In this document: in pieces, positions 22,234 through 32,450 of the stretch | How positions within the stretch are numbered: the first letter of the stretch is position 1 | How the letters are laid out: every line of letters begins with the position of its first letter | DNA from: Asterias rubens | Lineage: Eukaryota > Echinodermata > Asteroidea > Forcipulatida > Asteriidae | NCBI RefSeq assembly: GCF_902459465.1 | Contig: NC_047063.1 | Location: 19,929,685-19,993,684 of the forward strand | Direction: 5' to 3' | Length of the DNA: 64,000 nucleotides | Translations under genes and position numbers: made by a program | Notes under the pieces: model-generated | Told to the model about the DNA's origin: nothing | Databases searched by the model: none | The model's input: only the letters and a program-made list of their open reading frames with translations

Positions 22234-22370
22234 ATGAAAGTGAAGGGAGGTCCATCCAAGTCGGCAGAGACTGTCACGGGTCATGATCTGTCAGATTCAG
22301 ACTCGGACTCTATGCAAGACAGTAGAAATAATAACGACAACAATGCTAACAATGAAGCCACAACCAAAAG
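22234..22370 (+). CDS. POLR1G: POLR1G exon 1 (intact exon B)
   Basis: It encodes MKVKGGPSKSAETV, an SDSDSDS run and an Asn-rich stretch, and ends AAAAG before GTAACT. No stop precedes the ATG in frame. An acceptor-like TTTTCAAG at 22213-22220 would make a 150-bp symmetric exon (22221-22370) that can follow exon A. The TATAAA at 22202-22207 belongs to an M3 remnant and may be coincidental. Confidence 0.75.
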
Positions 22371-25300
22371 GTAACTTATAAAAACATCATAATATTTTAT
22401 ATTGGAAACATTTGTTTCTCCATGACAATCCCACACCCATCAGGGCCCAATTTCATACATTTGCTTATAGGCAGTGGACACTATTGGTAATTGAATACTC
22501 AAAAATTATTAGCACAAAACCTTACTTGGTAACGAGTTATGGAGAGATGTTGATAGTGTAAAACATGTTGAGAACCACTCCCTCTGAAGTACAAGGTTTT
22601 TGAGAAAGATGTAATTTTCCACAAAATTGGTTTCGAGACCTCAGAATTAGATTGTCTCGAAATCAAGGATCTGAAAGCACACAACTCGTGTGACAAGGGT
22701 GTTTCATTCTTTCATAATTATTGTCTCGCAACTTCGACGACCAATTTAGCTCCAATTTTCACAGGTTTGTTATTTATGCATATGTTGAGATGCACCAAGT
22801 GAGAAGACTAGTCAATCTAGTCAATCACCAATACTGTCCAATGTCTTTAAAAGAGCATTACAGAATTTGTGTTTGCTTACAAAACAAGGCCCAATTTCAT
22901 AGAGCTGCTTAAGCACAATATTTTGCTTAAGCAAAAATCCTTGCTCAGTAAAATCAGGTTACCGGCCAAGACTCCACTCAACTGTTATGCTATGTAAACA
23001 ACAGCTAAATACATGTACCAGTCACAAGCAATGTATATGGCATGAGATTTTGGCCAGTTACATTTGTAAAGAAAGTGAGCTATTTTCGTGCTTAAGCAAA
23101 TTTTTCATGCTTAAGCAGCTCGATGAAATTGGCCCCAGTTGCTGGCAGTGTACGCACTTTTTGTAAATCCACCATATACAAGCAGCTCCATGAAATCGAT
23201 CAAGCACAAAAAATTAGCCGGGCAAAAAATGCTTGTGCTTACCAGAAATAGGTTACCAGCTAAAATGCCATTTCATATGTGATTTTTTTCACTGGTTTCC
23301 TGCTAGTTTTTGCTTGGCAGTAATTTCATAAGCAACATTTTCTGCTTAAGCAGCTCTTTGGAATTGGGCCCAGACTTCAAGAAGCAAGTTTTGTATGAGA
23401 AACACCCATTCTAGTATGGCTAACCCAACAATATATTACAATCAGTTGCCAAGTTCCTGACAAATTGAGTCACAAATGATTCGTTTTCGCTAGGAATTAA
23501 ATTGTTTAGGATACTGGTTTGATTTCCCAACTTGTTTTCTCATTTACAGCTTTGAGTGTCCCCCAGGTTTCCAGCAAGTTGAGATCTCTGCAGAGGATGA
23601 ACAGATCTACCTCGATGACATTCAAGGATCTGAATTCTGGCTTATTAAGACACCACATGATGTAAGTAAAGGCTCTTCAGCTAGCTCTATATAATGCAGG
23701 ACTCTTCCTCTGTACACAGATACAGAGTCCTATCTATTAAGGCCCGTTTCTGGGGCGGAAAAATTTCAAAGCTTCATAACGCAAATCATACCTGCAACAA
23801 GCCACTAATTTCAACAGATTCACATTCTATGGCGGCATACATTTTTCTGCGGTGGGTTTTGGTCCCCATATGTTCCTCACAAATTCGTCATTTTCGTGAA
23901 ATAATGCAGCTCCCAACGTTAAAAAATTCCTGTTTTGATCGTGTTCTCACAGTGTTGTCTGTTGCCGTGCGTACACGTTTACATTCGCTTACAAGTCGCA
24001 AGAATTCTTGGTCACCGTATCTTGACTGCACTGCATTAACAGCACAACACAAGATTTGCGTAAACACGGCAGACTGTGAGAATACAAACAAAAATTTGAA
24101 TTTCTTAATGTTGGGAGCTGCATAATTTCATGAAAATGACGGATTTGTGAAGAATGCAGAAAAATATATTCTGCCAAGGAATGTGAATCTGTTGAAAATT
24201 AATGTTTTTTTTGCAGGTAAGATTTGAGTTATGAAGCTTCCGCCCCCAGAAATGGACCCTGATATCCAGGACGTCACTGTAGTATAATACAAAAGTGTAA
24301 GGCTGCCAGAGCTAGGTCTTCAGCCATCTTGTTTGACTCCAAGCAGTATGGAGTCTGGGAACCTCACATGCACGAGTGGAATATGGACAAAAATAGCACG
24401 CCTGCATCTCATATTAATAGGCAACAAGGAACAAGGCCGAGTTGCATCATATATATCCGACGCAGACTTACTATATTTGTCCTTCCGTTGTATTTGTTCA
24501 ATCCTACTCTCCCTTTTCTCTTGGGGAGTGCAGTTTTTTCTTTTTAGAGGTTACCTCTTTGAGGGAAATGTAGTTTATACTGAAACATTTCGAAGAGCAA
24601 CGAGGCAATGACTCCAGGGGCATAAAATTAGTCTCATCTGTTGCTTTTATGAAGTGTGGGCCGTCTTGGTTTTTGTTTAAGTGTGTGAGTTTGAATCCTG
24701 GTAGTGACACTAAAACCAGGTCCTGCTGGTGTTGTGTAATAGACCTTATGCACAGGACGTCATTTCAGTTGGGCGCCCTCACCTAGAGGTAAAAAGGAGG
24801 TTGTTCATTGGCCAATCCTGTGTGCTGCGGGTACTGTTTTGTCACTGTTTTTCCTCTAAGATGTCGGCTGGATGACGTCAATGCATAAGGTCTATGCACA
24901 TGAAAGAACCCAGTATGCTTATCGTAATGACGGGTCCGCCTTGGTGTTTTTGGTTTGAATGACTGCATATAGCACCTTGTAAACCACTACATGGTGCTAT
25001 GAAAAGTAATAGGTTGCTACTTCAAAACATAGCTCTGCACGCCTTAAAACAAATAATGAGTGTTTTGAGACGCTCATTGGATGTGATAAAGCACTATATA
25101 AGAACCACATATTATTGGTATTATTTTGAGGATTAATGTTTCCAAACCTATTACCTTTTCCTCTCAGTTTGATGCTAAAAGGCTCAATGGTGTAAATGTT
25201 TCGCTGAGTGGCCGACAGTTTTTGAAAGAGGATGATGACTCTGAGGTTTCATATGAACTTCATGCTTCTAAGAACAAAGCCTTGGATATGGTGAGTGCCC

Positions 25301-28300
25301 AAGAGTGACATCTGCTTGTCATAAATGTCATTAAATCTATTAGAATAGATGCAAATGTTCAGTTTTAATCTCTTTGAGAAAGGTGTATTTTTCATGACTC
25401 TGTTTACTGCAGAATTCTGCATGGATGTTGGCCTTTAAGGAATAGTACTCTATGGGCCATAAATAAGTACATTATTCTTAGGTAGCAGGGTCATGGGCCC
25501 AATACCATAGAGCTCCCTAAGGAGAAAAAGCTGCTTAAAAATTCTCTGCTTAGCAAAATTGAGCAGGATAAAACTTTTCCAGTGACATGGTATTTTGGAA
25601 ATTATAATTTGGTTAGCACAATTTTTGTTGTGCTTAGCTTATTTTTGTGCTTAAGCAGCTCTATGAAATTGAGCCCAGGTCTGAAGAAACCTTAAATAAC
25701 TTGCCTTTGTATTTGGTTTGCTCAGTGGCTTCTTCCTTGCCTTTCATTTCTGTGGACCTTGGTGTGATTTCTAGACCGAAGCCATGCTCCATCTGTCTTA
25801 TATGGCATCCAAACTCAAGCCCATGCTCACAACAGGATATTTCTCCACTTCACTTATTTGTCTTGTTCCTATATGGTTGTATCTCTCTATGATTTCATGA
25901 ATATCATCATTACGAATGATGATGTATTCGAGTTGAATCACTTTGAGGTTTTTTCTTTTTAGTTATTTAAAAAAAAAAAATTAAATTTTTAAAAATATGT
26001 AAACTTGTCAATTTGAATCTTTTAACTACTGTCGTGTATGTTTTTAATTGAATAATAAACTTAAATGAATTAAAAATTTTTAAAAATGTGACGTGAAATT
26101 TGTGAATTGAAAATACAGATATTATTTGAAAAATACCTAATGTTTTCCCACAGAGATTGCCACACCTTCTTCTGCCTTCCCAAAGAGGTGAAAAGGCTAA
26201 GCTAGTTCCAGGTAAGTGGTTTTAAAGACATAGTCCAGAATTGGTTATTACTGTGTAGTGCATGTTATGTTTCAGGCAGTGACTGCTGAATACAGCACCT
26301 TGTAAACCATAAACCCAGGTTCATACTTCCTGCGAATGCGTTATAAATTTTGGCGTCACTGAGCTGTTTTAGCAGCAAATGTTTCACAGAAGATGAGCTC
26401 ATTTCAACTGATACGAATTATTCATTGTGAATTTGTGTTTTTAAGATTTGCATGGCCTTTGCATTCACAGCCAGTAGAAACCCAGCATTAAGGCCTGGTC
26501 CCACTGCAGCGATACTGAGAACGATAACGATCACGTCGCAAAGGGAACACATTCTATTGGTTGAATGAGCGTGTGCATATTCTGCGTGGAGCAATTCAAC
26601 CAATACAATGCCGTGATCGTTATCGTTCTCCTTATCGCTGCAGTGTGACTTGGCCTTACTATAAAAGTTTCTCACAGTTCAAAATGAAGCCTTATCCTCC
26701 TGTAGCAAAACAAATAATAATTAGTGCTTTGTTGTGCAACTGTTTGTGCTTTATGTATTTCTCTTTGTTTTTATTGTATGGCCCTGGGCTGTGATAAAGC
26801 GTAAATACCAAGCATACTATTCTTCCTACTTAAAGGGTATAGAAGTACTTTTTCCTAACAAAAAACACAATGTCCACAGATTTACATTAAACTTACACAG
26901 TTTGAAGATTATGATAGTAGAAAGCTTCCCTTGAAATTTTACTTACTGAGGTGCTGTAGTTTTTGAGAAATGAGTAAAAGTATTAATTTCCGTCTCAGTT
27001 TTAGCATGTAAAAACGTATTAACCAGTTATGCTATGGTTTTGGTATAATATCATAACTGGTTAAGGGGATTTTACATGCTAAAATAGTTTTGGTCTCATT
27101 AGACCAAAACTATTTTGAGACTTGTTTTACTCGTTTCTCAAAAACTACACAACCTTAGTTAGTAATATTTGAAGGGAAGCTTTCCACTATCATTATCTTC
27201 AAACCATGTAAGTTTAATGTAAATCTGTGGCCATTTTGAAAAAGTATCCGAATCCTTTAAGTCTGTTTCTGATATCTTATTCCCTTAAAAAAATCAGAAA
27301 AACTGTTTTTAATAAGGCCTGAAAAGTATACATGTATTACCGTCAGAGCCAATATTGTGTGTACATGTAGGTCAGCAGTTGTGCTTGATAAACATTTTCC
27401 GACCTTTTTTCCAAGGATCAATTATCATGCCTGAAGAAGAAGCCAATGTTATTATTTTGAAAGCAGTACAGTTTCTCCATTATTTTGTCTAATTTATAGG
27501 CACTGGACACTATACACCTTTCTTGATATTTATGCATGAGGTACGTCACAATGCTAATCCAACACGAGGCGATGGGCGCAGCCACTGCAAGTGGTGGGGG
27601 ACAAGCGCCCATAGCCTAATTTTTTGTAAGAATTATGACGTCATCATGCATAAATATTAAGAGAGGCGTATTGGTAGTTACTCAAAATAATTATTAGCAT
27701 AAAACCTTACTTGGTCACGAGTAATGGGGAGAGGTTGATGTCATAAAACATTGTGAGAAATGGCTCTCTCTGAAGTGACGTAGTTTTCTAGAAAGAAGTA
27801 ATTTTCCACGAATTTGATTGCGAGACCTTAAGTTTAGAATTTGAGGTCTGGAAATCAAGCATCTAAAAGCACACAAATTCGTGTGACAAGGGTGTTTTTT
27901 TTTTCATTATTATCTCACAACTTCGACGACTAATTGAGTTAAAATTTTCACAGGTTTGTAGCACATGTTGAGATACACCAAGTTGACACTTACCAATATT
28001 GTCCAGTGTGTTTGAAATGATTTATTCAAACCCTTCACAGCTCCAGCCTTCACAGGTAGCCTTGCTGTCATGGAAACTGTGGCCATTCCACCAGTCCTAC
28101 TTCCTCCCTCTCCTCCTAAGAGATCCAATGAACTGCCACCAGGACTCAAGCAGAGGTTCAAGCCTTTTGGATGGGGTGTGTACCGGTATTATTAATAATA
28201 ATGTATATTTACACATGATTATGTGTCAGGAAATCAGCTGAAAATGTTGGTGTGAAGTTTTGCTGTAAATAAATGTAAAAATATGGGGACCCTTTTTCAT

Positions 28301-31119
28301 GGCGCTGCTGACCCTAATAGTTTGCACTTACTGTGTCCTGTAGAAGCATTTAATTCTATTGGCTGTTAGCGATGAATTCCGCAGTAAGCAGAGCCATGAA
28401 AACAGTTACTTTGCTGTCAATAACAGATAGTTTGTCCCACAGCCACCAAAGCACCCATCTGGCAAAAGCCACAGTTGGGAAGGTAGTGCATTCTGCTCTA
28501 CCAGCCTGGCTCCTAGCGAATGATACTCATAGGACTGTGAAGGATGTGACACTGCTTCAGCCCCAGGAGTAGGTGGCAACATGTCCCTTGTGGCAGTTTA
28601 CCTGGGTCGTCGGCCAAAATCAGCAAAGTGTAGCTGTCGCATCGTGAGTTGAGCCATACCGCATAAGAAAACAATGTTTAATAAAAGCTGTACATGACAT
28701 ACAATGCCAAAAATAGGTATTTCTTGGAAAAAGTTAAATGTCATAAATGAGAACTATGTTAGGAACCTCTAGCCTGATTTGAGCTTAAACAAATAAAGAT
28801 TGTATGACTAGAGTGGGATTTGAGCCACAATATCTGGATTAACTTGCCGGGGCTCTACCAACTGACTTACCTTTTACATCCTCATGACTGTTCAACCTTC
28901 TTGTGTAGTATTCTTTTTCAGTTCATGCTGTATTCAATGGTGCGTTTTTTATGGTTCTGTATTTCATGATGTGTTTATACATAATAATAATAATAAATAA
29001 TAATAGTGGCAATTTATAAAGTGGCGTGTTTATACATGTATTGTACTACTTCTTACTGTATTCCTATTGCACTAATTGTTTTGACTGTATTCACAGTGAT
29101 ATTAAAGTTGTGTTTTTATGTGTAATCTGCCTAATCTAACTATCGACTTATGTAGGCTACAATGTTGTTTGAAACTCTTGTTCTTATATGATGACAGAAT
29201 AAACCCAGCTCTGAGTTTGGGGCAGTAAGTGCCTAGTTCTGCATGTTGCGATATATATGATAAGAGTAAATTCAAAGGATAAGTTTATTATAAGTTAAGT
29301 GTAGTTCTCCCTTGACTGTAGGTATATATGCAACTGCCATATTTGCCACATTCCTTCATTTTTAGAAAATTCAAGGAGAGTTGTAAACTGCTCTTTGAAT
29401 GGTCACTGGTCAAGCAGTAGCAGTGTTAACTTTAATGTGTAGATGCATTCACAACATATACAGTTTATCTATGATTCAAAACCTTGGTGGATTATATTAA
29501 ATGGTCAGACAGTAGGAGGGTTTAAATTTACATTATGAGCGTATCTAAACTGTAAAGGTATTCCCTGTCTGACTGGTTTTTATACGGGTCTTTCTATTAT
29601 CCTTTTTTTTTTCTCATGAATAATAAGCGACTGGAAACACGCCTAACAATTTTGGAGAAGTTTGATATTTAAGTTTCAACTGTTTGTATTCTGTTCTAAT
29701 TCATGTGCTCAAAATATTTCTCCAACCCTTACAGAGGACCCTAACAAATGCGACCTGAGAACCAAGAAATCATTAGACGTGACTGATAGCAGTATCCAGA
29801 AGACCAAGAAGAAAAATTCTCACAAGCACAAGAAGCCGCAAGAAGAGACGTCAAGCCCAACTGATGAAGACTTAAGCGGTAGACACGGTGGTGATAAAGG
29901 GGAGGAGAGGCTGCCCTCTGGAGGTGGAGAAGAGGAAAGGGACGATGAGGATGACAAGGTGACGGACGGAAAGAAGAAACACAGGAGAAGCAAGAAGAGG
30001 AAACACCAACAGGTCTGTTTTCCTTTTTGGGATGGTTAACATAAATTTTGGTTTTACCTATATACACCAAAGTGTGTTAGCCCTGTTTACTCAGTACTTT
30101 CCCCAGCTCTGTGAAAAAAAATCACAGGCATATTACTCGGGTGGGATTCGAAACCTTGACCCTTGCAATTCTAGAGCAGTGTCTTACCAACCAGACCACC
30201 GGGATTGCCTAGTAGCTATAAGTGTTTGAAAAATAAAACGACCATTGAGAAAACAAATTGAGCTGAGCCCTTTTTTATCATATAATGAGAACTAGGCTGT
30301 GTGTGTAAGTATCTTTGCCCCCAGGCACAATTGTGGGTACTCCGTGTCAGAAGAGAAGTGTCCCGAATTCCCCCCGAAAATCTACCAGATAGTAGAAAAT
30401 ACCAGACAAATTCTTGAAAAAAACATAATCTACCTGGCTGGTATACATACACATGGTGTTACCACAAACCAAAATATACCTCGCCAATGGTGTCCAACAC
30501 TGAAAACCACTGATGTAGCAGTACTCAATGTTATTTATGTATCAATTCGCAATACCTGGATCAGTGAAGCATAAATATTGTTTGAGGTTGTCAAAATAAG
30601 ATCTGCAATGTTTATCTGTTGTTCAGTTGGTGTCTTAGGAACTAGAAGTGTACACATGATTGTTGTGTGCACTTTTGCATGTCTGATTGTAGCCCGTTCA
30701 TATGATCTGCCATGTTTTCTTGTGTGGCAAATTTCAACGTGCGCATTGGTTTAGTGGATATTTTTACAACACGGGCACAGCACTACAATGTTAATAGCTG
30801 ACAGAGGGTATGCACAGCACACACCAACGATAAATCAAGATTGACTTTCTCAACCTTAAGTATATATTGTCTTCACAAACCATTTTTAAAACCTGAATAC
30901 AATTTTCAATGAAGCTTTTACATTTCGGTCTGAAGTTCTTGAAAACTACAGTACAGGAGTTTATGTACGTGCTCATACAAAAGCTCTTGATGAACCTGCT
31001 ATTTAACTTATTACTTTACTTTTTTGTTTCTACAGAGAGAAGACATCAAAGTGGAGAAAACTTCTGAAGAAACTCCAAAGAAGAAGAAAAAGAAGAAGCA
31101 TAAGAGCCTGGCGGATTAG
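22234..31119 (+). CDS. POLR1G: RNA polymerase I subunit RPA34 (POLR1G), seven coding exons
   Basis: Joined exons 22234-22370, 23550-23661, 25168-25290, 26154-26211, 28041-28175, 29735-30012 and 31036-31119 give 927 bases, or 308 residues plus stop, with every junction GT-AG and in phase. Recognition rests on the RPA34/CD3EAP (PAF49) signature: FECPPGFQ near residue 47, EFWLIKTPHDF near 75-84, NGVNVSLSGRQ near 89, PPGLKQRFKPFG near 175-187, then a long charged Lys-rich tail ending in a run of seven lysines and HKSLAD. In this family the N-terminal beta-barrel dimerises with RPA49 (POLR1E) to form the TFIIF-like module of Pol I, and the basic tail is nucleolar. The vertebrate protein has a longer Lys-rich tail. 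The N-terminus is uncertain because A-type exons lie upstream. The start chosen is the ATG in exon B. Confidence 0.88.
22469..22850 (-). mobile_element. M1-family MITE in POLR1G intron 1
   Basis: It is bounded by GGCAGTGGACACTATTGGTAATT and CCAATACTGTCCAATGTCTTTAA. The internal body lies in the opposite orientation to the copy at 5293 (TGTGACAAGGGTGTTTC reads on plus). Confidence 0.85.
22888..23136. mobile_element. M3-family foldback MITE
   Basis: GGCCCAATTTCATAGAGCTGCTTAAGCAC and its inverse (GCTTAAGCAGCTCGATGAAATTGGCCCC) bound it. The ends pair over about 28 bases, making a large hairpin. It is non-coding. Confidence 0.8.
23177..23372. mobile_element. M3-family foldback MITE
   Basis: This is a second copy lying just downstream of the first. 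It has an AAGCAGCTCCATGAAATCG start and an AAGCAGCTCTTTGGAATTGGGCCC end, and carries GGTTACCAGCTAAAATGCCA in the middle as other copies do. Confidence 0.7.
23550..23661 (+). CDS. POLR1G: POLR1G exon 2
   Basis: Acceptor TCATTTACAG, donor GTAAGT. It completes the Ser codon from exon 1 and encodes FECPPGFQQVEIS and EFWLIKTPHD, the most conserved block of the RPA34 dimerisation domain. Confidence 0.9.
24640..25130 (+). mobile_element. SINE interrupted by a small MITE
   Basis: The B-box-like GTTTGAATCCTGG at 24689, a body resuming after the insertion (GCACATGAAAGAACCCAGTA) and the tail GTGATAAAGCACTATATAAGAACCAC with ATTATT repeats form one SINE. It is split by the element at 24739-24895. Confidence 0.55.
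24739..24895. mobile_element. 157-bp MITE with 14-bp perfect ends
   Basis: ATAGACCTTATGCA (24739-24752) and TGCATAAGGTCTAT (24882-24895) are perfect inverted termini. GACGTCA words lie just inside each. It is nested in a SINE and is non-coding. Confidence 0.8.
25168..25290 (+). CDS. POLR1G: POLR1G exon 3
   Basis: Acceptor CCTCTCAG, donor GTGAGT, phase 0 on both sides (41 codons). It encodes FDAKRLNGVNVSLSGRQF followed by an acidic EDDDSE turn and ELHASKNKALDM, continuing the beta-barrel. Confidence 0.9.
25495..25677. mobile_element. M3-family foldback MITE in intron 3
   Basis: The ends are GGGCCCAATACCATAGAGCTCC and AAGCAGCTCTATGAAATTGAGCCC. The remainder of intron 3 is AT-rich with no other recognisable element. 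Confidence 0.75.
26154..26211 (+). CDS. POLR1G: POLR1G exon 4
   Basis: Acceptor TTTCCCACAG, donor GTAAGT. It is a 58-base exon encoding RLPHLLLPSQRGEKAKLVP, with one base left over. Confidence 0.85.
26489..26658. mobile_element. Palindromic MITE (GATCGTTATCGTT type)
   Basis: TAAGGCCTGGTCCCACTGCAGCGAT...GAACGATAACGATCACG and its inverse form the two ends. The related copy at 58993-59136 has the same GGCC...CACTGCAGCGATAAC end. It is non-coding. Confidence 0.75.
26829..27261. mobile_element. Foldback element with arms of about 200 bp
   Basis: The left arm (CTTAAAGGGTATAGAAGTACTTTTTC...CAGATTTACATTAAACTTACA) is repeated in reverse at the right end. The centre contains GTTTTGGTCTCATTAGACCAAAAC and TTTTAGCATGTAAAA/TTTTACATGCTAAAA, so almost the whole element is self-complementary. 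Confidence 0.8.
27497..28015 (-). mobile_element. M1-family MITE with a nested 158-bp MITE
   Basis: The left M1 end (AGGCACTGGACACTA) is cut from the rest (TTGGTAGTTACTCAAAATAATT) by the element at 27513-27670. The right end (CCAATATTGTCCAGTGTGTTT) lies 25 bases before POLR1G exon 5, so the MITE supplies most of the sequence upstream of that exon's acceptor. Confidence 0.8.
27513..27670. mobile_element. 158-bp MITE nested in M1
   Basis: TACACCTTTCTTGATATTTA (continuing TGCATGA) and the inverse TCATGCATAAATATTAAGAG (continuing AGGCGTA) are inverted ends with few mismatches. TA lies at the insertion site. Its middle is GC-rich and non-coding. Confidence 0.7.
28041..28175 (+). CDS. POLR1G: POLR1G exon 5
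   Basis: Acceptor CCCTTCACAG, donor GTGTGT. It encodes a hydrophobic and Pro-rich strand region (VAIPPVLLPPSPPKR) and then PPGLKQRFKPFGW, the family's conserved end of the globular part. A second GGTAGC donor-like site near 28056 would truncate the exon and is unlikely to be used. Confidence 0.88.
28440..28600 (+). mobile_element. SINE fragment
   Basis: GGTAGTGCATTCTGCTCTACCAGCCTGGC and TTCAGCCCCAGGAGTAGGTGGCAAC match, in order, the inverted SINE at 55460-55760. The rest of intron 5 carries a short ATA microsatellite (28981-29012) and no exon. Confidence 0.6.
29735..30012 (+). CDS. POLR1G: POLR1G exon 6
   Basis: Acceptor CCCTTACAG, donor GTCTGT. It encodes 92 residues of alternating Lys-rich (KTKKKNSHKHKKP, KKKHRRSKKRKHQQ) and acidic (GEEERDDEDD) patches, typical of the disordered C-terminal tail of RPA34 and suggestive of nucleolar targeting. 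Confidence 0.85.
30050..30230 (-). mobile_element. tRNA-derived SINE
   Basis: Read on minus, it carries a GGTAGTCTGG-like A box (30195-30210 region), a B-box-like GGTTTCGAATCCCACCC and the body ...CACACTTTGGTGTATA. A related element in plus orientation lies at 56040-56215. Confidence 0.7.
30330..30480. repeat. Dispersed repeat, second copy near 41160-41310
   Basis: AAAATCTACC-GTAGAA-ATACNA, AACATAATCTACC and CACACATGGTGT recur in the same order at 41220-41310. The repeat follows SINE-like sequence at both places. Confidence 0.45.
31036..31119 (+). CDS. POLR1G: POLR1G exon 7 and stop
   Basis: Acceptor TTTCTACAG. It encodes REDIKVEKTSEETP, seven lysines, HKSLAD and TAG. The Lys run is the usual end of this protein family. 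Confidence 0.88.
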   Translation, partial: REDIKVEKTSEETPKKKKKKKHKSLAD

Positions 31120-31223
31120 GAACTAAAATGTTTACAAACAGAATTGGAAACGTTCACAACAAATCATGCTATCCTTTTTTTTTCCCTGTTCCCATCAGGC
31201 CAACATGTCATTTGTTTTGTCTC

Positions 31224-31585
31224 TTTAAAGGAACACGTTGCCTTGGATCAGTCGAGTTGGTCTTTGAAAAGCGTTTTGTAACTGTTTGTTATAAAATGAA
31301 CATGGTTCGAAAGATGTTGTAAAAGTAGAATACAATGGTTTTCTTTTTACCTCGTCCAATAACACGGTCGGCCATTTATGGGAGTCAAAATTTTGACTCG
31401 CATAAATGGCCGACCGTGATAGTTCGCGACGTAAAAGGAAAACCGTGCAATTTTGAGTGATACTTGTGTGGATCAATATATTCTACTTTCAAAACATCTT
31501 TATAACCATGTGCATTTTATAACAAACGGTTTCAAACGCTTTTTATAGACCAACTCGTCCGATCCAAGGCAACTTGTTCCTTTAA
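31224..31585 (+). mobile_element. M2-family foldback MITE
   Basis: The ends are TTTAAAGGAACACGTTGCCTT and AAGGCAACTTGTTCCTTTAA. The centre has the perfect word pair CGGTCGGCCATTTATG and CATAAATGGCCGACCG, so the element can fold on itself. Confidence 0.85.
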
Positions 31586-31610
31586 CTTCCTGGGACAACA
31601 TTCACTCCTA

Positions 31611-31803
31611 GGCCCAATTTCATAAAGCTGCTTTAGCGCAAATAAGCAGCCAAGCACAACAACATTATTCTTACCAGAACATGGTTACCAGCCAAAATAC
31701 CATGTCATGTGTACAATTTGTGTCTGGTATCCTGCTTATTTCTGCTTAGCAGAACATTGTAAAGCAATATTTCATGCAGAAGCAGCATTATGAAAATGGG
31801 CCC
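31611..31803. mobile_element. M3-family foldback MITE
   Basis: It runs from GGCCCAATTTCATAAAGCTGC to GCAGCATTATGAAAATGGGCCC, and the internal GGTTACCAGCCAAAATACCA is shared with other copies. Confidence 0.8.
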
Positions 31804-32319
31804 TGGTGTTACTTCTATATTCCATTTGACTCATGAATCATTTCTCAAATCTACTTGATTTTGTCAAAAAATGTATTTTAAACTGATTGGTTGAAATGAC
31901 TTGATAAAAGTACATTTCTATTTAAAGAATGCTGCAATAAAACAGATGTTGATTGTAACATAGTTGTTGTATTTGTCTAAGTGTTTTATTGTGTCATTCA
32001 AATATCTTCAGTCTTCATTCTGCCCATCTTGCTAAATGTTTCTACCTCTTCTGCCCTTTGTTTCAATCACGTCTAGTGACAAGGTATGCATCAGTCCAGC
32101 TAGTTATTTCAGGCCTTCAAAAAAGTGCCCACTTCATCCACAGCAATTGTGCTTATGCTATGGTGCCCTTTGCAAAGTTCCAATTAAAAACACAAAGTTT
32201 CCCTAAAGAAGTGCCAGATGAAAATTACTGCGCCCCTTCAAAAACAAAATTTTAAGTCTTATTTAGTTACCTGTTGATAGGCAGTCTATTATTGTGCTTG
32301 AATTAAAGGCACTAATAAT

Positions 32320-32450
32320 TGGCGGACTTTTTCGAGCAAAGGCTCAAATGAAAGCTTGTAACTTTCTCGACCCCCATCAAAATACCTGTTGAATTTTAAA
32401 CTTTGGGTCAAATTGGCAAAAAATCTGACAGCATCTTTAAAAGAAAGATG
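32320..32450. repeat. Dispersed repeat related to 51514-51900
   Basis: GAAAGCTTGTAACTTTCTCGACCCCCATC, GGGTCAAATTGGCAAAAAATCTGACA and CATCTTTAA occur, inverted or split, at 51530-51620 and 51860-51895. It is an unclassified MITE-like family. Confidence 0.5.

Larger units (their letters stand above)
19543..22321 (+). repeat. 2.8-kb tandem duplication, copy 2
   Basis: This is the second copy of 16671-19480. Its right breakpoint lies inside POLR1G exon B (after ATGCAAGACA), and the rest of that exon continues in single-copy DNA. The intact exon B is therefore the distal one. Confidence 0.9.
31120..31960 (+). other. POLR1G: POLR1G probable 3' UTR
   Basis: The first good AATAAA after the stop is at 31936-31941, followed by a GT/T-rich stretch. 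If it is used, the 3' UTR contains a whole M2 foldback MITE (31224-31585) and an M3 MITE (31611-31803). Confidence 0.45.
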
